Positions 55,100-64,000 of a stretch of 64,000 nt of DNA are shown piece by piece. The stretch covers positions 57,385 through 121,384 of the forward strand of contig JADDOH010001526.1 of the NCBI GenBank assembly GCA_016648135.1. The letters run 5' to 3'. The DNA is from Agrypnia vestita. Its lineage: Eukaryota > Arthropoda > Insecta > Trichoptera > Phryganeidae. The notes beneath the pieces are model-generated. The model was not told the origin of the DNA and made no database searches. It was given only the letters and a program-made list of their open reading frames with translations. Within the stretch, counting starts at the first letter, position 1; each line of letters begins with the position of its first letter. The translations under genes and the position numbers were made by a program.

Positions 55100-55250
55100 T
55101 TAATTGCTTCATTCTAATTTAAGTATGCATGAATCCAGGAAATGCATCGCGCAGAATTTGCATCATGATGCAAGTTGTATGCATTCTGGCACAAACCACC
55201 TTGTTAAAACCACATACGCAGTAGATCTTGTCGATGAATTTCAGATAAAA
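55100..55250 (-). repeat. Interspersed repeat, family D (copy 2)
   Basis: Minus strand: AATTCATCGACAAGATCTAC, then GTGGTTTTAACAAGGTGG, then CATCATGATGCAAATTCTGC. It matches 16985-17110 with moderate divergence. A TGACATTAATTAATTG palindrome lies just outside (55090-55105). Confidence 0.5.
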
Positions 55251-55293
55251 AAACCTTTGCAAAATCTTACGATTTTTTTTATTTAAAAAAAAA

Positions 55294-55466
55294 TAGAGAT
55301 GCGAACACGGAATTCCTGTCACATCAATATTCTTACTATTTTCAAATTAAGCTAAACGCTTGTGCTATGAAAATAGGACTAACTTGCTTATCTGGAGTGA
55401 GATTCGAACCTGCGACCTTTGGATCACGAGGCGAGAGTCCTAACCACAAGACCAACAAGCTACTCT
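55294..55466 (-). mobile_element. tRNA-derived SINE, family G (copy 2)
   Basis: About 93% identical to 7682-7855 over its whole length, with the same two ends. The B box is GGTTCGAATCT and the A-box-like word TTGGTCTTGTGGTTAGGAC is unchanged. It lies between A/T runs, as expected of an insertion. Confidence 0.8.
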
Positions 55467-55469
55467 AAT

Positions 55470-56295
55470 CCTTTATTTTGTCAGTTTTATCACTAAAACT
55501 TTGTTTTACGGCATAGATTTAGCGGTATATATTCAGTGCGACTCTGAAAGATTTTGAATAATCTTGCCCTACAAGCATGGTGATACATCAAGTTTCAATT
55601 TTTTTTTGATAACACGCTGTATTGTGGACCAAAAAAATTAGGAAATTTTCGATTAATTTTGATTAGATGTTTAAATTATCATAACTACTTTTATCAGCGT
55701 TCCATACGTGACAGTTAAATCAATTGTCTAGACATAAATATCATGAATTTTTTAAATGAAAAAAACTCCGACATAAACGTGGTTTTAATTCTAAAATAAA
55801 TAGGTATGTCAAATAAATACATTTAGAATTTAACAAGGCATAAAAGTCAATTATTTACCTGGAACGAGTAGGTACTCATTTTCTTTGTAGAATTTCTGTC
55901 CTGAACTGACTTTCGTTAACTTGGAAAATGTCGATATGCTAAGCTTTGAGATGGAAATATGAGTAAATAGTTCCCCAGTCGGCATAACTATTGGTGTATT
56001 GAAAGATGAAATTTGATCATCTTTGTTGCCGCAATCTTCGATAGTTTTCGGGAACTTGCAGAACTACGTATTATATATTCCCTTTGTAGGCACTCCTCAC
56101 TTAACGACCACTCATTTGAGGACTATAAGTAGTAAGTAGAAGTGTACTTCCGTAATTATACACCTACTGAAACAATGCCCTTTGAAAGAAAAACATCAAA
56201 TCTCTGCGTCTCTTCGTCGTTAGCAAGGAAGAGACATTAAGTGTGATTAGACGTGTCGCACTGTCTACATCTAGCGTCACTTGAGCGGCGACATA
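55470..56295. other. No gene seen
   Basis: Mixed to AT-rich sequence, no supported feature. Confidence 0.45.
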
Positions 56296-56299
56296 ATAT

Positions 56300-56616
56300 A
56301 TTATTAAACAATTTTTATTAATCAATTAGAAAAGACATAGGTACAGAAAAAAGTCAAATTAACGAAAAAATATTTAAATGCCACCGGGACTCGAACCACG
56401 GACCTCACATTCATCCGGGAATGGCGCGTTATCCAATTTCGCCATGGCACTCTGGTAAGTTAACGAAAATTTTTCAACCTTGTATGTAGTTGGATAACGC
56501 GCCATTCCCGGATAGAATGTGAGGTCCGTGGTCCCGGTGGCATTTAAATATTTTTTCGTTAATTTGATTTTTTCTGTATGTCTTTTCTAATTGATTAATA
56601 AAAATTGTTTAATAAT
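56300..56616. mobile_element. Palindromic pair of SINE family H copies
   Basis: The left arm 56300-56436 and the right arm 56490-56616 are inverted copies, about 95% identical, around a 53-bp spacer. They differ only by a 3-bp and a 5-bp indel and a few substitutions. In the left arm the minus strand holds a 71-nt tRNA-like head (56449-56379) beginning TGCCATGGCGAAATTGG with B box GGTTCGAGTCC. The right arm lacks five bases at that box. Both bodies contain TTTTTTCTGTATGTCTTTTC-type sequence and TAATTGATTAATAAAAATTG. Confidence 0.8.
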
Positions 56617-56680
56617 TCGCAGAACTTTGTTCTGAAATTGAAACTTCACAATAAGAATGTGTTTCCTTTAATATATAGTT
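56617..56680 (+). mobile_element. SINE family H tail domain
   Basis: This continues the right arm: CAGAACTTTGTTCTGAAATT, then AAACTTCACAATAAGAATGT, then TTCCTTTAATATA. It is the same block order as 39060-38995 on the minus strand and 30815-30890 on the plus strand. Confidence 0.55.
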
Positions 56681-56718
56681 TTATTTGCATCTTTGTTAAA
56701 GAACAAGAAATATAAGAA

Positions 56719-56764
56719 CTGTAGAGTTATGTAGAAAGAAAAGTCTTTCTACATAACTCTACAG
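56719..56764. repeat. Perfect hairpin, 21-22 bp stem and 4-base loop
   Basis: CTGTAGAGTTATGTAGAAAG (plus A) is followed by AAAG and then the exact reverse complement through CATAACTCTACAG. One more A-T pair extends it. There is no mismatch. Confidence 0.95.
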
Positions 56765-56769
56765 TATAT

Positions 56770-57480
56770 TTAATGATATAATAACGTATTTGAACGAACA
56801 GATCCTTTCATTAATTTTTAATTATTATATTAATTAGTTTTGTCGGCCTGTAAATTACGGATAGAGAAGCCTTAATAACTACCTTGCAAGCACTACCGTA
56901 CTACAAACAGCATAGTTCAAAGACTATTCATTATTATTGAAGTTCTTGTTTTCGATATCAGAATTAAACGATCGCATCGCGTCAGTGACTTTTCATCGCA
57001 GAACTCCTCTAGGTTTGATGATTTTCAGAGCCAGTCTTCTGTAGCGGATTGATGGAAACTTCCAGATACAGGGAACCAAAACTGAAAGACAGAATTGATT
57101 GGAAATTCATACAAGCAAAGTAAAACCATGCCGAAGGAGACGCTAGCAGTGTGTTCTAATTTGGTCAGCTGGATTATTAGATTACGAAGTAAAGCAATTA
57201 ATTTATTTAATCAAAGGAAATATATATATTTTTTAATTTAATTGCAAAACATATTTCTCCATTTACTGTGCAAGTTATAAATAGGAGTGAATACATATAT
57301 GGAGGCGATCCTCTGCTTGATGCTTTCAATGCGGTCATTAAATGCATCGACATGATCGCTCAGTTCATTTAGGAGTTGCATACTACACATGACATTACAT
57401 GACATGAAATAGCGCGTGACTCGATTTCGCAAATAATTATTTGGTATAAACAGGGCATAATTCTCTAGCAAGGTCGGAGC
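56770..57480. other. No gene seen
   Basis: Mixed sequence. The 77-codon minus frame at 57238-57471 has no resemblance to known proteins. Confidence 0.4.
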
Positions 57481-57489
57481 ATCAAATAT

Positions 57490-57670
57490 TTTATATTTCT
57501 TAAAATTTTAACCCCCAACATGACTGGACCCTCCTGTCTGACTGGTCTTAAAACAGGGCTAAAGCGATTTTTTTCATCGTCAGATTTAGTCATGCATTTG
57601 ACTTCACACAAATTTATTTTCAACTTAATCTCAAACCCGGGGAATGCCGGGTAGCGACAGCTAGTTTTGA
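57490..57670 (-). repeat. TAGCTG...ACCCGG-leader repeat (unassigned)
   Basis: Minus strand begins AACTAGCTGTCGCTACCCGG, then CATTCCCCGGGTTTGAGATT, and continues to GACAGGAGGGTCCAGTCATG. The leader resembles that of SINE family F (CTAGCTGTTACCCG) but the body differs. It probably belongs to another element using the same type of 5' end. Confidence 0.4.
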
Positions 57671-57674
57671 ATAA

Positions 57675-58865
57675 AAAGCGAAATAAAATATTCATTTGAA
57701 TAATATAACAATTTTGAAATGAATAAACAAAATGTTTTGTTCCGTTCACTTCTTACAAACTTCACTTAAATACTGCTTAGGAGTATTTTAATTTCATTGT
57801 ATCCTGATAATTTATATTAAATAAATTTCAGAAAAAATGTTAAGTATCAATATTTTTAAATTTTATTATTCCTTTATTCAATGATAAGGCATTTTTTCTG
57901 TAAAATTGGCTACAAAGGCAATGAAATTAAATTTGACGTCATTAATTTATTTTTTTAATATATGAAAAAGCGATCTTATTTACGAGTAAGAAGTGTACGT
58001 ATTAAATAGCGGAGGAATGATTGATAGAACGTCGTCTGCAGACAAAGTAGGATAATGAAATTCAAAATTGTAATTGATAGACGGATGGACTGGAGAGTGA
58101 ATTAATCAGAGCGGAAATTATGGAGAATTTTCAATACCACGGCCAATAGCACATCCATCCATCAAAGACATCGGAGGCAATAACTCAAAGGAATATGTGT
58201 GTCGCCACCCAGAGTTACTTCTGCCATCTGACTTGTATGATTATGGAGATCTATCAATTTCAAAATTTGTAACGAACACGTTGGAACCAATATTAAAATT
58301 ATATGCGTAAATTTAATTAGATTCCCTCGCGTGCAATCACATTTAAATACTTTACGAGAGAACTGATTAATTTACAAACTTTAATATCTGGCTTCGCCCA
58401 AGATTTGTACTCTTGAATACATAACATTCATTTTCCCCTACATTTCACTGAAACGCCAGAAATAAATCGACGCTCTCAAGAAAAAAATAGTATATTTATT
58501 GTATTAAAGCGATCTTTAGGTACACATTCAAATAATTTTTCTAAATATTCATCCTCTTAAAAAAGATTTTTTGATAGTTCATTGGATATTTTAATGTTAT
58601 ATTGTTATGTAAATGACATTGTGAACTGAAAATAGTCGCCTTGACCTAGAAATTGCGGATGGAATAAACTTTGTAAATATCAACGTTAAATACTTTGATA
58701 ATATGTAAACTTTGTGTAAAGTGAACACTTTGTACAACATAACTTATTAAAGACTAAAATATTGAATGATTTTTTTCACTATATTGTATACTTTTTATTT
58801 TAAATATATACCTTTCAAAATTAAGGAGATAATTACTTGAAACTATATATACTAGACACTTGTAA
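57675..58865. other. No gene seen; one unique GC-richer patch
   Basis: 58090-58250 is GC-richer and unique (for example CCACGGCCAATAGCACATCC and TGTGTCGCCACCCAGAGTTA). It has no convincing frame and could be non-coding conserved sequence. The rest is AT-rich. Confidence 0.35.
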
Positions 58866-58869
58866 ATAT

Positions 58870-58998
58870 CTTAATTATACAACTAATTTGTAAACTATGT
58901 CCATCTTAATCTAGTTTCACTAGATTCTTCTAGTGAAACAGGCATAGTCCGACCAAAATTATGGATCACCTGCGGATAAGTCCTAAATAAATTAATAA
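58870..58998 (+). mobile_element. LINE 3' terminus, family E (copy 2)
   Basis: It shares GATTCTTCTAGTGAAACAGG and CATAGTCCGACC with 21375-21415 and ends with AAATAAATTAATAA. No coding. Confidence 0.5.
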
Positions 58999-58999
58999 C

Positions 59000-61445
59000 T
59001 CTAAAATATTCGCGCCCAAAATTATCATTCATATTATGTTGCTCGCTGATCATACATTTTAACTTTGAACACTGGCGCTTGGTGTCGGCAGCTGTATGTA
59101 CATATTAGTTACCTACGCTCCGAGCTACGCCCTCTATGCCAGTGCCTAGAACCATTGGGTCGCTTCACACCTTTCTATATAATTCGAGGCATCTCTAAAC
59201 CCTTCGAAAACATATTTTTTCTGTTGTAACAATATATACAGGTATATTATACTATCTATTAAATTTAATCTATTTTCTGCTTAAAGATTGCTTTGTTTAG
59301 TTTACGATATAAAAAAATGAGCAGGTTCTCATATTTTCTAATTAAATTGGACCAAGCTTGTGCAGATTATTTTTACTACGTCGAGAGAATATTACCATTA
59401 AATAGCACGCACCAAAGAATCATCAACCGCTTCATCGATTTTACCTGTATGAGCGAGTGCAAATTGTATTTCTGAAATTAAATCTACATATTCATAATAT
59501 TATTATTTTCCACGCTCTGATAAATATTCTTTCTTTTTTATTACTTGCGCTTATCTGTTTATCATTTTCGCGTTTTAACAATATTATCATTCAACGGAAA
59601 TACATTATAAAGTAGGCATCATAAAAGCGAATCCGCTGGCAAGTTAAATCGGGCATTTCACTTTCGTTTTCCAAGTTGGCTCCTTGTATTGTGTTCACTG
59701 GTTATTGGAATAAGACGTATATTGTGCTTGATTTTTAATTTTTCACAGGATAAAACATCAACTTTTTTTTCGTTTTTCAAAATATTATATTATGAATTAA
59801 TTATAATAGTGTTGTAGGGAATCCGACTTATCACTCTTTTATGCATGCGAAAGACAAAGAAAGACACTCTTCACACAAGATCTAGTTAGTCGCATGCGCT
59901 TACAGCGAGATAAATCGGTAATGCGGTATAAATCTCAAAACCATAATCGCCCTCATAAATGTATCCGGTAGGCATATGTATACCTTATGATGATTCGCTC
60001 TCACTCCAGAAATTTGAAGCAAACGTATTTATGATACACACATTTTCAATTAATTAAATAACATAATTTCTGAAAACAGGAGTCGGAGTTGGATTTCTGA
60101 CCTCTGACTCTTGACTTCATGGTCCTGCTTTTTAAGTGCTTTATTCCCTATGTCATTCCCGGCGACAAACAGTCGGTAATAACTCTCGTAAAGCATGAAT
60201 TATATACGATTTATTTACTTTACAATTGTTTATTTATTTATAAATATATATAATATTTCCGTGAACTTATATCCGAAGTCATCTGTCGCGCTAACTTCAC
60301 CAGTGTATTTTTTTTTAATTTGGCATATTCTTTTTTAATATAAATTACTTTAATACGTGTATCAGTGTTTGATAACTCCAAATATTTTACTACTGTACGA
60401 AAAATCGAGTAAATAGACTGATTGCATTAATGAACTGTTTATTGAATGAATTATTTAATAATTATTCTAAATGAAACGATTATAAAATGTATCTGAAAAT
60501 ATAATTAATTAACGTTTTTGCATAGCGCATTTTTAATCTAACCATTAATTAATTCTCACCTATTTTAATGCTACGTTAAAAACGTTTTCATTTATATATT
60601 ACGTCTGGTTCTAGTTTTCGAATAATAGAATTGACGTGGCATATGAAAAAAATATCCGAAGATTAATTTAATAACAGTAACCAGCGTCTACTGTACTCGT
60701 ATTGAATGTCGTTATAAATAATTTTAAACGCGTTTTTAATCTTTCAATATACCTATCGATATGCCAATAAATTATTATAACAATATTCGAATTTCGTACA
60801 ACTAATCCTTCCCGTGAACGAATCAGTAAAAATATATATCACATGCATATTGCAATTTTAATCAAGAGAAACGTTCTCGTTTGAAATTTTTTATCAGGGC
60901 ACGGTATAAAGTATTTTGGCGCAGGAAAGTTTTAGCAGTTTTTTTCGCGCGCTGCAAATATTTTGAAGGTAGTTTTAAACTTACAAATAAAACAGACATT
61001 ACTAGATATAGAAGAGTATTGTATAAGTAATGATATTTATATAGTTATAATTATTATGGTGTATAGTCAAGATACTCGTGCTTGAAGATCTTGGAAACTA
61101 TATTTTTAATATTTGTGGAATATCATAATAGTGCGTGTATTTTTTTGAGGCAACAACTATGACAAATCGAAACTTTTATACACCGATCTTTACGAACTCT
61201 TGTAGAGGATGTTTTAATGTTTTCGTGTATTTCATGAAATGGTTTTTTGGGATATATAATTGAATTTGTAATTGATTGTTATTTAAGTCATTGTAATTGT
61301 TATTGTAAACTTGCCATTCAGTCATTGTTATTGTAACTTAAAAAAACTTTACATTTCAAAGACGTTGACCGTCGCTTTTATTGTCTAGGCCTTGAGCCTT
61401 GACCTTACTTAATTGAATTTGGTTTTTGAAATATTAATTTATTAA
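59000..61445. other. No gene seen
   Basis: AT-rich. The 60-codon plus frame at 59293-59475 (with LDQACADYFYYVERILPLNS) looks somewhat protein-like but has no recognised family or clear splice sites. Elsewhere only homopolymers and short palindromes. Confidence 0.4.
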
Positions 61446-61448
61446 TTT

Positions 61449-61690
61449 ACTAGCTGTGTACCCGTGAAAAATCACGGAACACAAATTAAGTATTATTTAT
61501 TTATTTATACATAACGAAAAGCCTGTCAAACGTCGAACGTAGGAGGCGTTAATTAATGGTTCGCTAAGCCGCTTAGCTAAGTCGCGTATAGTATATATGG
61601 TATATTTTTGACAGGCCACGGAAAACGTGATTTACAGAAAGTTACGGACTTGCTGGACAGAGAGACAATGATATTATTATATCTAGATTT
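61449..61690 (+). mobile_element. SINE family F-like copy (5, diverged)
   Basis: It begins ACTAGCTGTGTACCCGTGAA. Near the end are AAGTTACGGACTTGCTGGAC and AGAGAGACAATGATATTATT, the same leader and tail types as copies 3 and 6. The middle (AAGCCTGTCAAACGTCGAAC and onward) is different and the B box is not preserved. Confidence 0.5.
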
Positions 61691-62057
61691 GTGTGGGCAG
61701 ACATGCCATTAGACAATAAAAAATATATTGATATCTAAATCACTTATACACAATTTTCACATGTAGTGAATAAAATATAGTACATAATATAGTATATTTC
61801 AAAAGAGATATAAATAATACTATAAATAAACATTATTTAAAATTAGAAAATAAAACAGATTTGTTACCACAAAACTATCAACATCTCAAAATTGACAAAA
61901 AATTATCTTAAATGTTGTCAAACTTTCATTAAATATGTACATCTTAATATTAACTGTACTCATTGCCAAGCCTGTATAGCCTGGGAAATGGCGAGCGAAA
62001 GTGGTAGTTTGTTGCAAGATTTTTTTTAGCAGAAAATATCGGCAACTTTTAATAATT
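61691..62057. other. No gene seen
   Basis: AT-rich spacer between two SINE copies. Confidence 0.45.
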
Positions 62058-62290
62058 AACTAGCTGCAACCCGTCAAAAATGACGAAACATTGGTGCACG
62101 TCTTTGCTAAGCCCTAGTATATATTTAAAACATCTTTTTGGCACTCAACGGAGAGGCGGCCATAGCAACATGCGTTGAGCGGCCAGTTCGGGTTTAGTGG
62201 CCCAGGGTTAAGGTCCCGTCTCCGGCCGTTTTTTAGCCATGAATTCGAACGAAATTACGGGGACAGACAACGAAATTATTATGTTTGATA
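62058..62290 (+). mobile_element. tRNA-derived SINE, family F (copy 6, near full length)
   Basis: AACTAGCTGCAACCCGTCAA leads; TAAGCCCTAGTATATATTTA follows. Then comes a tRNA-like block (GAGAGGCGGCCATAGCAACA to CCAGGGTTAAGGTCCCGTCT), then TTTTTTAGCCATGAATTCGA and ACGGGGACAGACAACGAAAT. It is collinear with copy 3 throughout. The B box is diverged (GGTTAAGGTCC). Confidence 0.75.
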
Positions 62291-62320
62291 ATTATTTTAT
62301 TTGATTTGTAACTAAACGGA

Positions 62321-62648
62321 TGCATTTTGAATATTCGACATAAGTTATCTTCATAAATGATAGTCCAACGGTTTACAGAATATGTGAAATATTGAAAAAA
62401 AATCAAAATTTGATGTATCATATTTCAATGCATTTTGAATATTCGACATAAGTTATCTTCATAAATGATAGTCCAACGGTTTACAGAATATGTGAAATAT
62501 TGAAAAAAAATCAAAATTTGATGTATCTTATCTCCTTAACTATTGATATTAAAATATTGTGCCGGAACATTTTCGACTCGTAATTTACGTAGGAGTCTAT
62601 CTACTCTGTAAAGTATTGTGTGGACTAGCTCTGTTACACTCTGTATAT
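62321..62648. mobile_element. Foldback MITE, family A (copy 4) containing an exact 99-bp duplication
   Basis: The right end (reverse complement) reads CAGAGTGTAACAGAGCTAGT, as in copy 3, preceded by inner blocks TTAAGGAGATAAGATACATC and TTTTTTTTCAATATTTCAC-like sequence. A 99-bp segment (62321-62419) is repeated without a mismatch at 62429-62527, separated by 9 bp. The left terminal arm is missing. Confidence 0.6.
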
Positions 62649-62842
62649 TAACCGGAAGTTTTCGCAGAATTGCTTCCACGCAAAAATATTTCGCTGAAGT
62701 ACTCCGTAAACAGTTACAAGAACGAAGGGATATTCGTGACAGAATGAAACTTTATGCAAAGGGCGAAGGTCGGAAAAATATGACTTGTGTCGCTTATAAA
62801 TCAACGCACCCTCCAGGAGTACTGACAGGAGGAAATGGGTAA
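62618..62842 (+). CDS. Unidentified basic open frame beside the MITE
   Basis: A 74-codon frame begins in the MITE end. Its later part reads YFAEVLRKQLQERRDIRDRM and KLYAKGEGRKNMTCVAYKST, a basic, helix-like sequence unlike the AT-driven frames around it. An acceptor-like TTTTCGCAG ends at 62667, and a donor-like GGGTAATC begins at 62839, overlapping the stop. It could therefore be an internal exon of 171 nt, a decayed element or chance. No family recognised. Confidence 0.2.
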   Translation: MWTSSVTLCILTGSFRRIASTQKYFAEVLRKQLQERRDIRDRMKLYAKGEGRKNMTCVAYKSTHPPGVLTGGNG

Positions 62843-62849
62843 TCAGGGT

Positions 62850-63635
62850 TCAGCCCTTTTGACGAGGGATGCCGTTGTTGGCACGCTACACCATTTTCAA
62901 ACAGTCGTAAATTTTATTTTGGTCATGTTACCGCGAGTCGCTTAAAGCTATGTAGTCTTTTTCTAGTATAATTGATGAGAAAAAACCGATTGTTTGGTTG
63001 ACAGAAGAATATTCGACAGCCTGTAGGCATTGCATGATTTAGATTTTCATGAGGAAAGAATAAATGGCTGGTTCAAAACAGAAGTAATCCAAGTAGCATT
63101 TTTGGCAAAACTAAGCTAAGTCACTTTTTGGAGTCCTTGAGTGTGAATTAAGTTTGTACGAAAGTAATTCAAGTGAAATTCACTACTTTTTTGAACGAAC
63201 TCTTTTTTTGACATTTTTTGTTTGTTTTAAATTTTTATTTTTTTACTGCAAATATGATCTAAGTTCATTACTTGGATCACTTCACCGTTCATTAAGCCTA
63301 AGTTATGTTTATATCTATCATTTATCAAACATCTCTTAATACATGTGTTAGACACAATTAAAATGTTCACAACAACGCATTTTATTCATTATCTCAACAT
63401 TAACAACAATAACAAGCTACATGGATTACTTCTGTTTTGAACCAGTCAAATGAAGATTTTGCCATCAATCTTATTAAATTCTAATAAATATTAAAAATAT
63501 TTTGAAAGAATACTAAACTTCGTCTAGAGTTTAAATATCAATGAGTATTTTGTAGAAAGAACTATCTTCTTGGTAGCTACCAAGCATCTCGGTTATTTTC
63601 ATGGTCCCGGTGTCAATTCTTTGAAGAGGTTTATT
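62850..63635. other. No gene seen
   Basis: AT-rich with no supported feature; the 61-codon frame at 63154-63339 is low-complexity. Confidence 0.45.
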
Positions 63636-63639
63636 TGTT

Positions 63640-63905
63640 TTTATTATTTATTTATTTATTGAAATTAACGGACATAGTCCAATAAACCCTTTTTACATTA
63701 AACAATTATTCTACACATATTTACACTTGGACTTATGACTCACTCAACTTATCACTAACATTGCACTTGATACTTTGTAGATACATAATTACTACCTTAT
63801 GAAAATAAATATTACTGACGAATTCAAAAAAATATTATAATTGTGTTCTATAACGCCACTCTGGGACAGGCGTATCCTAGTAGAGTGGCATAATCCACAA
63901 ATTTA
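63640..63905 (-). mobile_element. LINE 3' UTR and tail
   Basis: Minus strand: GGATTATGCCACTCTACTAG, then TACGCCTGTCCCAGAGTGGC (a hairpin with the first block), then TTTATTGGACTATGTCCGTT and finally CAATAAATAAATAAATAATA. Hairpin plus AATAAA-type tail fits a LINE 3' end. No coding is included before the right edge region. Confidence 0.5.
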
Positions 63906-64000
63906 ACAAAAAAAAGTGTAATTTTATCTTATATTTTTATTGTTAAATAAGTATTAAGTACCTGTATTTTTAAACAAGGATTTTTTGAAATAAAAAAATA

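Noticed and set aside
56379..56449. A tRNA gene on the minus strand
   Set aside because: The T-stem has two mismatched pairs and the region is one arm of a SINE palindrome.
56719..56764. A microRNA precursor
   Set aside because: The stem is only 21-22 bp with a 4-base loop, too short for a typical animal pre-miRNA, and its perfection suggests a recent inverted duplication.

Overview
The window is AT-rich animal DNA. It is dominated by decayed retrotransposon 3' ends, tRNA-derived SINEs and small inverted-repeat DNA elements, with simple repeats in between. There are no operons, no bacterial gene density and no long intact coding region; even the best protein matches are short and broken by frameshifts. 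The mix (Jockey/CR1-like and RTE-like LINE tails, Penelope-type terminal motifs, tRNA SINEs, hAT-like and TA-flanked MITEs) fits an arthropod and most likely an insect. I cannot fix the order from this sequence. The stretch is best read as intergenic or large-intron sequence.

Layout. At 0.2-4.7 kb lie an inverted-repeat-bounded segment, an RTE-like fragment, a 326-bp repeat unit and a degraded LINE on the minus strand. At 5.1-9.2 kb are a foldback MITE, an unidentified 115-codon ORF, two adjacent LINE 3' ends with GAATT tails, a tRNA SINE and an RTE 3' end. At 9.8-17.7 kb are an inverted-repeat element, SINEs, a second foldback MITE next to an LTR-like segment with a tRNA-Lys-like primer site, two more RTE ends, a hammerhead-like motif and a coding-like remnant. 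At 18.6-26.3 kb are a SINE, a Jockey-like LINE, a foldback, another RTE-like end and a LINE C-terminus bracketed by short inverted repeats. At 27.6-39.8 kb are a 326-bp-family copy, SINE pieces, a long GAT microsatellite, inverted retroelement ends and foldbacks. At 40-50.3 kb several DNA elements cluster, including a hAT-like one with a perfect 8-bp target duplication. At 50.5-64 kb are a candidate terminal exon, repeat relics, a palindromic SINE pair, a 22-bp perfect hairpin, more SINEs and a 99-bp exact duplication.

Host genes. Nothing can be named. The best hint is on the plus strand: a 38-nt candidate exon at 44229-44266 with strong splice sites, and a phase-compatible open stretch ending in a stop at 50685. 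Together they could be the 3' end of a gene with a 6.3-kb intron. This is inference and needs transcript data.

No new multi-gene system is visible. The most interesting features are several hammerhead-ribozyme-like cores at the ends of Penelope-type repeats, the palindromic SINE next to a perfect hairpin, and the unassigned SINE and MITE families that recur within this one window.
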